Notes: generated by a model from the sequence alone, not told the origin. Counted from the first letter of the stretch, positions 1 to 6,500 are shown. The stretch: 8,433 nucleotides of DNA from Candidatus Eiseniibacteriota bacterium (GCA_030592245.1 JAUVJV010000071.1:1-8433); one strand, 5' to 3'. Program-made: numbers and translations.

Positions 1-1116
1 GTCCGGCTCGCCAACCCCCGCCATCAGCGTCGGAATCCAATCCTCCATGGAGAAGATGTCATTGATGATCGTGCCGGGCTTAACAAGGCCGGGCCAGCGG
101 ACCATGGCGGGCACGCGGAAGCCGCCTTCCCATGTAGTACCTTTCTCGCCTCGGAAGGGGATGGTACCGCCATCCGGCCAGGTGACCACCTCGGCGCCGT
201 TGTCGGTGGTGTAGATGACGATGGTATTATCGGCGATGCCCAGCTTATCCAGCTTGTCGAGCAGGAGACCCACGTGGTAGTCATGCTCGGCCATACCATC
301 ACCATACAGGCCATATCCGCTCTTCCCTTCGCACTCGGGGCTGAGGCGTGTCCAGACATGCATTCGGGTGGTATTGTGCCAGACGAAAAACGGCTTACCG
401 GCCTTGGCGGCACGATCTATGAAATCCAGAGATGCTTCCGTGAACTCATTGTCGGCCGTTTCCATGCGCTTGCGGGTCATGGGCCCGGTATCCTCGATCT
501 TGCCGTCGGCGGTCGCCTTGATCACGCCCCTCGGGCCGAATTTCTTGTGGAACTCCGGGTCCTTCGGGTAGAAATACGTCTCCGGCTCCTCCTCGGCATT
601 CAAATGGTAGAGGTTGCCGAAGAACTCGTCGAATCCATGAGCTGTCGGCAGGTGCTCATCCTGGTCTCCCAGATGGTTCTTGCCGAACTGAGCGGTCATG
701 TAACCGTGGTTCTTGAGCAGCTCGGCCAGGGTGGGATCCTTATCGCTCAGACCCTCTTTCGCACCAGGCATGCCGATGGTCAAGAGTCCGGTCCGGAACG
801 GATGCTGACCGGTGATGAATGACGCCCGCCCGGCCGTACAGCTCTGCTGAGCATAGTAGTCGGTAAACAGTGCTCCCTCATTGGCGATCCGGTCGAGATT
901 GGGCGTGCTACCTCCCATCATGCCCCGGTGGTAGGCGGAGATGTTCCACATCCCGATATCATCTCCGAAGATAACGAGGATATTGGGCTTGTCCTGCGCC
1001 CTGGCAGGCTGCGCGCCTGATACCACGGCGCCGGCAGCCAATACTGTCCCCACGGCTGCCCAGGTACCGGCCCTCTGCAACTGATTGAGAGACGAATGTC
1101 TCTTTTCATGCTCCAT
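1..1116 (-). CDS. Secreted sulfatase (arylsulfatase type, family S1), 3' end cut by window
   Basis: Hydrolyses a sulfate ester; the substrate cannot be told from the sequence. 372 codons are visible from ATG at 1116 and the C-terminus lies beyond base 1. The start is supported by AAAGGAG (1126-1132) nine bases upstream. A Sec-type signal peptide is visible: basic start, hydrophobic stretch about 18-34, and ARA cleavage site after residue 40. The mature part opens with PNILVIFGDD; D52 and D53 are the metal-binding acidic pair. C93-T-A-G-R97 is the formylglycine motif of Cys-type sulfatases. GKNHLG gives K146 and H148; the family usually has GKWHLG, so Asn replaces Trp. H247 and H253 lie in a conserved stretch, and TTDNG supplies D305 and N306. 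GGFRVPAMVRWPG near the edge is also typical. Activity would need a formylglycine-generating enzyme, which is not in the window. Location is probably periplasmic or outside the cell. The gene is divergent from the peptidase-like gene. Confidence 0.93.
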   Translation of the reverse strand, partial: MEHEKRHSSLNQLQRAGTWAAVGTVLAAGAVVSGAQPARAQDKPNILVIFGDDIGMWNISAYHRGMMGGSTPNLDRIANEGALFTDYYAQQSCTAGRASFITGQHPFRTGLLTIGMPGAKEGLSDKDPTLAELLKNHGYMTAQFGKNHLGDQDEHLPTAHGFDEFFGNLYHLNAEEEPETYFYPKDPEFHKKFGPRGVIKATADGKIEDTGPMTRKRMETADNEFTEASLDFIDRAAKAGKPFFVWHNTTRMHVWTRLSPECEGKSGYGLYGDGMAEHDYHVGLLLDKLDKLGIADNTIVIYTTDNGAEVVTWPDGGTIPFRGEKGTTWEGGFRVPAMVRWPGLVKPGTIINDIFSMEDWIPTLMAGVGEPD

Positions 1117-1206
1117 CTGCACTCGCTCCTTTCTTCCCTCTTTGAAGGGCACTCAACTTAGATTGCATTGATCCAAGAAAGGTGTCGCCTTATGAAGATC
1201 ATCGCA

Positions 1207-1235
1207 ATAGTACCCTTGTTTCTATCTGGTGACAA
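1207..1235 (-). promoter_or_regulatory. Candidate sigma70-type promoter of the sulfatase gene
   Basis: On the minus strand TTGTCA (1235-1230, five of six to the -35 consensus) is followed after exactly 17 bases by TACTAT (1212-1207, four of six to the -10). Transcription would start near 1200, leaving a leader of roughly 85 bases before the ATG at 1116. Found by eye only; the sigma-factor preferences of this organism are unknown. Confidence 0.42.
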
Positions 1236-1307
1236 GCACCGTTAGCCGTCAGCGAAATCCGGAGACGGAGCGGCTATTATCTAACCTGCACTCCGGAGGC
1301 TGATTGC

Positions 1308-1336
1308 GGCAGGTGAAGCCGATAGCTTCACGCGCC
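1308..1336. repeat. Hairpin in the divergent intergenic region
   Basis: GTGAAGC (1313-1319) and GCTTCAC (1325-1331) form a perfect 7-bp stem with a 5-base loop. GGC (1308-1310) and GCC (1334-1336) extend it across a 2x2 internal loop. No T-run follows on either strand, so it is not a standard terminator. It lies outside both predicted transcripts, so a protein-binding site is more likely than an RNA structure, if it does anything. Confidence 0.4.
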
Positions 1337-1370
1337 CTCTCACAATCCGCCTTACCAGAATGGCCACCAT

Positions 1371-1413
1371 ATCCCACAAAACCATGCTCTCAGACATTTG
1401 CCCGGCGAGCCAC
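1371..1413 (+). repeat. Degenerate dispersed repeat, copy A
   Basis: This non-coding stretch matches 3457-3499 at 33 of 43 positions without gaps. ATCCCAC at the left end is identical, and in the last 21 bases (GACATTTG...GAGCCAC) 19 of 21 match. Both copies are in the same orientation and flank the peptidase-like gene. It may be a small dispersed repeat or a duplicated regulatory element; I cannot say which. Confidence 0.45.
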
Positions 1414-1527
1414 TTCAATGTTAGGGGTAGAACTTCTCGCGTGAGGGCCTGCGCCCCTTTCCTGGCAATACCAAGGGTGTAGTCGGTCGTGACCCTGGAG
1501 CGGTCAACACTGACCCTCTCAAGATTC

Positions 1528-1556
1528 TTCCAAAACGGCCCATGTCATGGTATAAT
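1528..1556 (+). promoter_or_regulatory. Candidate extended -10 promoter of the peptidase-like gene
   Basis: A perfect TATAAT sits at 1551-1556 and is preceded by TGG (1548-1550), giving the TGn extended -10 pattern. The -35 at the ideal 17-base spacing is weak (TTCCAA, 1528-1533, three of six), which is common where an extended -10 is present. Transcription would start near 1563, about 100 bases before the ATG at 1663. It is inside the long upstream open frame that begins at 1489, an argument that this upstream stretch is leader and not protein. Confidence 0.5.
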
Positions 1557-1650
1557 GAACCCGGGTGTGAGCGCCGAGGCGCGGGCCAGGGCGAAGATCT
1601 CACGCACCTGTGTACAAAAACCGGTGGACGCAGGTCCGGATTTCGGGCAC

Positions 1651-1656
1651 GGAGGT
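1651..1656 (+). promoter_or_regulatory. Shine-Dalgarno site fixing the start at 1663
   Basis: GGAGGT lies six bases before ATG 1663. The reading frame is open upstream to a TTG/GTG-type start near 1489, but only the 1663 start has a strong ribosome site and puts a clean signal peptide at the N-terminus. Confidence 0.8.
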
Positions 1657-1662
1657 ATTGAT

Positions 1663-3336
1663 ATGAGAAACATTACCCTTGGGGTAGCATTGCTGCTGAT
1701 TCTGGCGACAGCCGCCAGTGCCAGCTCGGAGCCGTATGCTGTTGTGATCAGGGATTCAGTCCTGGTGAAGCTCAATTGGGCTGAAGTCGTGGATACCCTG
1801 GTGGCCAGGTATGATGCCGACGTATTCACGTACAATTCGAGCGTATGGGAGGTCCAGGCCGAGCTTTCGGCTTACTCACCGCATTATGTCTGCTTTGTGA
1901 TGAGGTGCTTTGAGGTGTCGTCATCGTTTGTGGCCGACGTGTGGCAGCTAACCAGAGATCTCGATGATGACATCTATGGTGATGCCGTCTGGGGAATCGT
2001 CACGGGATACGACTCGGAGGATGCCGTGAGGCTTGTGAGTGGGGACAGGACCTTCAGGGTGAAGACCGTTCTCGGGGGCACAATGAGTTGTGACCTGACC
2101 CATTATCCTCAGGTTACGGCTACCAGCGAGGGGACCTACAATTATTACAAGGTCAAGCACCTGGACGGCACCGTTGAGGAGAGGTGGGATGGACCCACGG
2201 ATCGCACCGAATGGCTGGTATCCTGCGTAAACGCGGACAGCATCGATATGTTCATAACAAGCGGTCACGCGGGCAGTGATAATTGGCAGCTTCATTATCC
2301 CGATGTCGGCCTGGAGGGCTTCTTCAGATCGCTGGCCGGACAGGTCTATGGTGATCCTCATACGGGAGACAACATAAACATCAACTCGGTAAATCCCAAG
2401 ATATACTTCGGTCTTGGGAACTGCCTCATCGGCAAGATAATGACTAAGAGCTCGATGGCGCCTTGCTGGATACATACCGGAGGCGCATACCTTTACACGG
2501 GGTATGTGATCACCGAGGGTCCCGACAGTTATCAGCACGGTGCCACCAAGGCCTTCTTCGCACTCCAGGCTCATTACACATGGCCGGAGGCTTTCTTCCT
2601 CGGCAATCAGAATCTTCTCTTCGACATCGAGAATTCCACACCCGGCGCGAATCCTCCGGACAGGGACGGCTCAGTGCTTTACGGAGACCCGGCCCTTGAT
2701 GCACGGGTGTCCGAGGAGGGCATCTATGACCCCCTGCTCTATACGGAGGAGGTATCTGTTGTGCCGGGCGGGCAGGTGGATACGTTCACCGTCACGGTCA
2801 CGATGAATGTCGATGGCAAGCCGGGATACAACAGCAAGTGGGGTTACAGACATCCGACCGTCCTTCTTCCCGAACGTGTTCAGGACATAGTTGTTGAGTA
2901 CACCGACGCGTACGAGGCAGTAGTCACGGATAACTTCGCGTTGCTTTACGTATGGAGACAGGGAGATCCGGATCTGCTTGCCGGAGAGACTAGAGAGGTC
3001 ATCTTCACTGCGAAGCGTGAGGCGACAGCGGGCGTCGGTGGCACGCCCCACGACGACCGCCCGCGGATAAGCCTGAGCGCCGTTCCGAATCCATTCTCCG
3101 CGGGATCCAGAATCGCCTACCGGCTCGAAGAGCAATGTCGGGTGAGCTTAAGCATCTATAATGTCAGGGGGCAACTCATATGGCGACTCCCGGACGCAGT
3201 TCAGACAGAGGGACTTCATTCCCAGGCGTGGGACCTGAGAGACACCCACGGCACCAGGGTCCCGGGGGGAATCTACTTCTGTGAGCTTGCTGCCGCCGGA
3301 ACAGCTATAACGGCAAAGCTCGTGGTTCTGAAATAG
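1663..3336 (+). CDS. Secreted protein with C25/caspase-like (clan CD-like) core and FlgD/Por-type C-terminal domain
   Basis: 557 residues. The signal peptide is clear: MRN, then hydrophobic residues 4-17, then ASA cleavage after residue 20. The N-terminal half (about 20-200) contains a stretch reading LTRDLDDDIYGD then GIVTGYDSEDAVRL, which resembles secreted gingipain-like proteins. A candidate catalytic pair follows: H202 in ITSGHAGSDNWQ and C254 in FGLGNCLIGK, then GGAYLYTGY. In clan CD peptidases the His is usually followed by Gly; here it is Ala, so peptidase activity is an inference. Residues about 375-465 look like an all-beta linker domain. Residues 468-557 form a FlgD-like or Por-secretion-type C-terminal domain: P475-N-P-F478, then SIYNVRGQLIWRL, PGGIYFCEL and terminal KLVVLK. 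Such domains act in export or surface anchoring in FCB-type bacteria. The gene seems to be transcribed alone. Alternative: a non-catalytic surface protein with the same fold. Confidence 0.82.
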   Translation: MRNITLGVALLLILATAASASSEPYAVVIRDSVLVKLNWAEVVDTLVARYDADVFTYNSSVWEVQAELSAYSPHYVCFVMRCFEVSSSFVADVWQLTRDLDDDIYGDAVWGIVTGYDSEDAVRLVSGDRTFRVKTVLGGTMSCDLTHYPQVTATSEGTYNYYKVKHLDGTVEERWDGPTDRTEWLVSCVNADSIDMFITSGHAGSDNWQLHYPDVGLEGFFRSLAGQVYGDPHTGDNININSVNPKIYFGLGNCLIGKIMTKSSMAPCWIHTGGAYLYTGYVITEGPDSYQHGATKAFFALQAHYTWPEAFFLGNQNLLFDIENSTPGANPPDRDGSVLYGDPALDARVSEEGIYDPLLYTEEVSVVPGGQVDTFTVTVTMNVDGKPGYNSKWGYRHPTVLLPERVQDIVVEYTDAYEAVVTDNFALLYVWRQGDPDLLAGETREVIFTAKREATAGVGGTPHDDRPRISLSAVPNPFSAGSRIAYRLEEQCRVSLSIYNVRGQLIWRLPDAVQTEGLHSQAWDLRDTHGTRVPGGIYFCELAAAGTAITAKLVVLK

Positions 3337-3358
3337 AGGGGAACATGAGTGTTCTCTT
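3337..3358 (+). terminator. Weak stem-loop directly after the peptidase-like gene
   Basis: AGGGGAACA (3337-3345) can pair with TGTTCTCTT (3350-3358), nine pairs including two G-U, around a TGAG tetraloop. It begins at the first base after the stop codon. The pyrimidine-rich tail (CTCC) is not a real T-run, so it is at best a weak intrinsic terminator. Confidence 0.35.
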
Positions 3359-3456
3359 CTCCGACTCTTCTCCATCCACGCCGTCATAGCTTGCGACCGA
3401 GCGGGATATGTCACTATATGCCCACTCTTCAAACGTCGAAGTGTAATCCCGACGGC

Positions 3457-3499
3457 ATCCCACGACGCTACGCTTTGGGACATTTGTCCGGGGAGCCAC
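3457..3499 (+). repeat. Degenerate dispersed repeat, copy B
   Basis: Direct partner of the copy at 1371-1413 (33 of 43 identical, no gaps, strongest over 3479-3499). It is also non-coding and in the same orientation. In this copy the core includes a short inverted repeat, GGACA-TT-TGTCC (3478-3489 region). The copies sit either side of the peptidase-like gene, about 2.1 kb apart. Confidence 0.45.
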
Positions 3500-3530
3500 C
3501 GCAAAGAAGCCCCGGAGCGCTCGAGGGCTT
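3487..3530 (+). terminator. Overlapping alternative hairpins, possible terminator
   Basis: TCCGGGG (3487-3493) is a perfect inverted repeat with CCCCGGA (3510-3516), loop 16 bases. A second stem pairs AAGCCC (3507-3512) with GGGCTT (3525-3530) around the palindrome GAGCGCTC (3515-3522), and TTTCAGTTTC follows. The two stems share 3507-3516, so they cannot form together. The second has a partial T-rich tail and could end transcription of the upstream gene. The region is about 150 bases past the upstream stop codon, and the rest of 3337-3611 holds no gene I recognise. Confidence 0.33.
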
Positions 3531-3582
3531 TCAGTTTCACCTTCACTGATACAGCAAACACTATCAGCGATCGACAAACCCC

Positions 3583-3611
3583 TTGATTTGTCTGCACATC
3601 CATAGTGTAAT
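3583..3611 (+). promoter_or_regulatory. Candidate sigma70-type promoter of the kinase gene
   Basis: TTGATT (3583-3588, four of six) and TGTAAT (3606-3611, five of six) are separated by exactly 17 bases. The -10 abuts the GTG at 3612, so transcription from it would begin near 3618 and exclude that GTG as a start. The next in-frame GTG with a ribosome site is at 3663, which agrees with the start chosen for the kinase. Confidence 0.42.
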
Positions 3612-3650
3612 GTGGACAAAGCAGATGCGACTCAGCTCAACTGGGTGGCC

Positions 3651-3656
3651 GAGGGA
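3651..3656 (+). promoter_or_regulatory. Shine-Dalgarno-like site for GTG 3663
   Basis: GAGGGA lies six bases before the in-frame GTG at 3663. The longest open frame starts at GTG 3612, which has no ribosome site and directly follows a promoter-like -10 element. Confidence 0.45.
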
Positions 3657-3662
3657 TGTGCT

Positions 3663-5924
3663 GTGGTTTCAGAGCGTGACAACAATCGGCTGGATGAGAC
3701 GCGGTCATTTAAAGTGCTTTCCCCAGGTGCCAAGATATCCCGCTACAAGATCATCGAGAAAATCGGAGAGGGCGGAATGGGCCTGGTGTATAAGGCTCAG
3801 GATACTCGATTGGAACGCACAATCGCTCTGAAGTTTCTACCCCCAGTGTTGACTCGCGACAAAGAGGCTAAGAGACGATTCATCCAGGAGGCCAAGGCCT
3901 CTGCTGCCCTGAATGATCCTCAGATATGTACTATCCATGAAATCGATGAAGCAGAAGGTCAGACCTTCATTGCCATGGAGTATATTGAAGGGCAGAGCTT
4001 GAAAGAAACGCTTTCATCGGGTCCATTGAGCATTGATGAAGCAGTCGATATGATCTTACAAGTTGCCAAGGGGTTGGAGAAGGCTCATAAGAAGGGCATT
4101 GTACATCGAGATATCAAGCCAGCCAATATAATGATTACTGATGAAGGGCAGGCAAAGATCACAGATTTCGGTCTTGCGAAACTCTCCTGGGGAGTAGATC
4201 TGACCAAAACTTCAACAATAGTGGGAACAGTGGCCTATATGTCACCTGAGCAGGCAAGAGGAGAAGAGGTTGATCTTAGGACTGACATATGGTCTCTAGG
4301 TGCAATGCTCTATGAGATGCTAACGGGTGAGCGGCCTTTCCAGAAGAGCCAAGAATATGCCCTGATCTATGCAATCCTCAACGAAAACCCTGCGCCTCTC
4401 ACCTCACTTCGACCAGATATTCCAGGTCACCTGGAGCAGGTTGTAGAAAAGGCATTGGCAAAGAAGGTAAATCAAAGATATCAGATGATGAATCAGCTTA
4501 TGCAAGATTTGAAACAAGCTAAGCCAATAACTTTACCCAAGGGTGAGAAATCGATTGCAGTTCTTCCTTTTACCAACATGAGTGTTGATCCCGAGCAGGA
4601 GTATTTCTGTGATGGGGTAGCGGAAGAGCTCATTAACGCTCTCACTCAGATAAGAGACTTACGGGTAGTTGCCCGCACCTCTGCATTTTCATTCAAGGGG
4701 AAAGATGTAGATATCCGTGAGATAGGACGGAAGTTAAACGTGGATAACGTGCTGGAAGGCAGTGTGAGGAAAGCGGGGAATCGACTGAGAATAACAGCCC
4801 AGCTCATCAATGTTTCAAATGGGTATCATCTCTGGTCGGAGCGGTATGACCGAGAAATGGAAGATGTGTTTGCTATACAGGATGAGGTTACTCTGGCGAT
4901 AGTGGACAAACTGAAGGTCAATCTTCTCGGAAAAGAGAAAGCGATTGTTTTGAAGCGTCATACTGAAGATCCTGAAGCCTATAGCCTCTATTTGAAGGGT
5001 CGCTATTTCTGGAACAAGTTAAATCCTGGAGGATTCGAAAAGGCCAGAGAGTACTTCGAGAAGGCGATTGAAAAGGACCCCAACCTAGCAGTGGCCTACG
5101 CCGGCCTGGCTGACAGTTACTGGATGAGCTCCTTCTGGGGGAATTTGCCGCCCCGCCAGACGTATCCTAAGGCACGGGAAGTTGCCAACAAGGCCATCGA
5201 GATAGACGATACCCTTGGCGAGGCCCATGCGACATTGGCATCCATTCATACCCACTATGACTGGGACTGGGAGGCTGCAGAGAGAGAATTCAAGCGAGCT
5301 ATCGAACTGGCTCCGGGCTCCTCCTACACTCGCGTCTACTATTCCTTCTACTTGAACCTTCAACGGCGGCACGACGAGGCCATCGCCCAGGCCAGAAAGG
5401 CAAAAGAGCTCGACCCACTTTCCAGCTTCAGCGGTCCACATCTTGGACATCGGCTCTGGCAGGCACGTCGGTATGATGAGGCGATCGAAGAGTTCAAGAA
5501 ATGGCTCGAGTTTGAGCCCAACGACTGGTTCACGCACCATCACCTCGGCGAGATCTATTTGGGAAAGTCAATGATCAAAGAGGCTATTGCGAGCATCAAC
5601 AAGTCTGTTGAGCTGTCTGGTGGCGTTCCCCTGAATATTGCAAGCGCTGCTGTGATTCATTATCGGATTGGGGACAGGGAGGTTGCCGAGCGCCTCTTCA
5701 ATAGCCTGAAGGAAAGGGCAGAACATGAGTATATCCCACCCATGTGCTTCATCTCCATTCACATGGCCCGTGGAGAGATGGATAGAGCCTTCGAGTGGGT
5801 GAAAAGAGCTTATGAGGAGCGCGACAGCTTCCTGCCCTGGCTTAGAGTAACTCCCATGGACAGAATGGGCCTTTTGAGCGATCCGAGGATCGATGAGCTC
5901 TTGGACCGTCTGGGACTGCCGTAA
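3663..5924 (+). CDS. Soluble Ser/Thr protein kinase with TolB-like domain and TPR repeats
   Basis: 753 residues from GTG 3663 (770 if GTG 3612 is used). Residues about 27-285 are a Hanks-type kinase with every key element: glycine loop GEGGMG (35-40), Lys57 in IALKF, Glu76, catalytic HRDIKPAN (H148, D150, K152, N155), DFG (168-170), activation segment ending GTVAYMSPE, and DIWSLGAMLYEMLTGERPF. It should phosphorylate Ser or Thr on unknown partners. Residues about 297-418 are a TolB-like (COG5616-type) module starting SIAVLPFTNMS and containing LNVDNVLEGSVRKAGNRL. The remainder is several TPR repeats, for protein binding, ending naturally in DELLDRLGLP. Related proteins often carry a membrane segment after the kinase; none is visible here, so this one is probably cytoplasmic. 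Base composition changes inside the gene: sampled lines 4441-4500 and 4921-4980 are 33% and 42% GC, 5221-5280 and 5401-5460 are 57%. It appears monocistronic. Confidence 0.93.
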   Translation: MVSERDNNRLDETRSFKVLSPGAKISRYKIIEKIGEGGMGLVYKAQDTRLERTIALKFLPPVLTRDKEAKRRFIQEAKASAALNDPQICTIHEIDEAEGQTFIAMEYIEGQSLKETLSSGPLSIDEAVDMILQVAKGLEKAHKKGIVHRDIKPANIMITDEGQAKITDFGLAKLSWGVDLTKTSTIVGTVAYMSPEQARGEEVDLRTDIWSLGAMLYEMLTGERPFQKSQEYALIYAILNENPAPLTSLRPDIPGHLEQVVEKALAKKVNQRYQMMNQLMQDLKQAKPITLPKGEKSIAVLPFTNMSVDPEQEYFCDGVAEELINALTQIRDLRVVARTSAFSFKGKDVDIREIGRKLNVDNVLEGSVRKAGNRLRITAQLINVSNGYHLWSERYDREMEDVFAIQDEVTLAIVDKLKVNLLGKEKAIVLKRHTEDPEAYSLYLKGRYFWNKLNPGGFEKAREYFEKAIEKDPNLAVAYAGLADSYWMSSFWGNLPPRQTYPKAREVANKAIEIDDTLGEAHATLASIHTHYDWDWEAAEREFKRAIELAPGSSYTRVYYSFYLNLQRRHDEAIAQARKAKELDPLSSFSGPHLGHRLWQARRYDEAIEEFKKWLEFEPNDWFTHHHLGEIYLGKSMIKEAIASINKSVELSGGVPLNIASAAVIHYRIGDREVAERLFNSLKERAEHEYIPPMCFISIHMARGEMDRAFEWVKRAYEERDSFLPWLRVTPMDRMGLLSDPRIDELLDRLGLP

Positions 5925-5942
5925 CCTAGTGTCCTGTGCGGA

Positions 5943-6254
5943 AAGTTCATGGGAATGGTAGCCCGGAGAGTCGTGGACCGAAAGGTCCTTGGGCTTATCA
6001 AGGGGTGGTTGGGGTGTGCGGTAGAGGAAGATGGGCGCAGGTGGAAGCCGAGCAGAGGGACACCCCAGGGAGGAGTAATCTCACCACTGTTGGCGAACAT
6101 CTATCTACATACAGTAGATGCGACATGGGAGCAGCGGGGCTATACGAAGCGGTCAGGGCCTAATGTGCAGATGGTCATGTGTCATTGGCTGAATACTCGT
6201 CCAATGACTCGGTCTAAGGTATACCCTGCCATCCGAGGTAGTGTGGCAATGTAG
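5943..6254 (+). pseudogene. Fragment of a group II intron reverse transcriptase/maturase
   Basis: Similarity begins near KFMGMVARRV (from 5943), continues through DRKVLGLIKGWL and EEDGRRW, and includes the signature GTPQGGVISPLLANIYLH of RT block 4, then RGYTKRSGPNVQMV. The expected next block, RYADD, is missing: after about 6172 the frame reads MCHWLNTRPMTR and stops at 6252-6254. Only about 75 of the usual 400 or more residues remain; the fingers, the catalytic YADD, the X/maturase domain and the intron RNA are absent. An ATG at 5949 could be called as a start but does not make a working enzyme. The frame is the same as that of the kinase, whose stop is at 5922-5924. It is a dead remnant lying between two convergent genes. 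Confidence 0.82.
6181..6208. repeat. Hairpin at the right breakpoint of the RT fragment
   Basis: GTCATTGG (6181-6188) and CCAATGAC (6201-6208) are perfect 8-base inverted repeats with a 12-base loop. They start within about ten bases of where the RT similarity ends. There is no T-run after it. It could mark a recombination point, the end of a small element, or chance. Confidence 0.4.
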
Positions 6255-6458
6255 GCGACACCAATGGAGGTTCACTGTGGCCAAGAAGTTCATGTATGCT
6301 TCGGGATACTGGCGCTGGTAGCGGCGTTTCACTTGGGGGCAGCTTGGACAGGCAGGGTATGTCCAACACTCGGAGACAGAGATTGTTGCGGTGCGTAGCC
6401 ATAGTTCCAGTTGAGAAGTGCTCCCGGATAGCGGTGAGTTGTGGACGTGCGACCCATT
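6255..6458. other. Unassigned DNA downstream of the RT fragment
   Basis: About 200 bases with no protein that I recognise in any frame. Short open frames cross it on both strands (6296-6631 plus, 6153-6470 minus), but they have no motifs, no good ribosome site, and a composition like random translation. It is probably decayed mobile-element or filler DNA between the two convergent genes. Confidence 0.5.
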
Positions 6459-6500
6459 GGCGGTTCTCACTGCACGAAAACCGTCAAGCGCAGAACCGCC
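6459..6500 (-). terminator. Strong stem-loop just after the glycosyltransferase stop
   Basis: GGCGGTTCT (6459-6467) and AGAACCGCC (6492-6500) form a perfect 9-bp stem with a 24-base loop. On the minus strand it starts three bases after the stop codon (6506-6504). There is no T-run, so it may be a 3'-end stabilising structure or a factor-dependent terminator instead of a classic intrinsic one. It does not match group II intron domain V, lacking the AGC triad and GAAA tetraloop. Confidence 0.42.

Larger units (their letters stand above)
1117..1662. other. Divergent intergenic region between sulfatase and peptidase-like gene
   Basis: About 545 bases with no convincing gene. Small open frames at 1421-1603 (-) and 1545-1835 (-) have no recognisable protein character. 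It holds candidate promoters for both flanking genes (about 1207-1235 minus, 1528-1556 plus), a 7-bp perfect hairpin at 1313-1331, a spaced inverted repeat TCCGGAG/CTCCGGA near 1258-1297, and one copy of a degenerate repeat (1371-1413) whose partner lies downstream of the peptidase-like gene. The roughly 100-base leader 1563-1662 is GC-rich and can fold locally (GCGC-CGAG-GCGC around 1570-1581), but I recognise no riboswitch in it. Confidence 0.6.

Noticed and set aside
274..822. Plus-strand open frame of 182 codons across the sulfatase
   Set aside because: It is the antisense shadow of the sulfatase, which has every family motif on the minus strand.
1600..1660. Possible c-di-GMP-I (GEMM) riboswitch, suggested by CACGCAC and GGACGCAGG in the leader
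   Set aside because: The order and spacing of conserved blocks and the GAAA tetraloop/receptor are not there; the resemblance is limited to short strings.
1489..1662. N-terminal extension of the peptidase-like protein to a start at 1489
   Set aside because: It would place a signal peptide 58 residues inside the protein, it contains a promoter-like TATAAT, and a strong ribosome site exists for ATG 1663.
1948..2574. Minus-strand open frame of 208 codons
   Set aside because: Antisense shadow of the peptidase-like gene; no ribosome site and no motifs. The frames at 2671-3135 and 3148-3603 (-) are rejected likewise.
5925..5948. CTAGTGTCCTGTGCGG after the kinase stop as an insertion-sequence end
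   Set aside because: I found no inverted partner and no transposase in the window; similarity to known ends is only an impression.
5922..6254. Stop-codon read-through making a kinase-RT fusion, since both share a frame
   Set aside because: The kinase ends at a natural C-terminus and the RT piece is decayed; sharing a frame has a one in three chance.
6459..6500. Domain V of the group II intron
   Set aside because: It has a strong stem but no AGC catalytic triad, wrong loop, and wrong spacing to the RT fragment.
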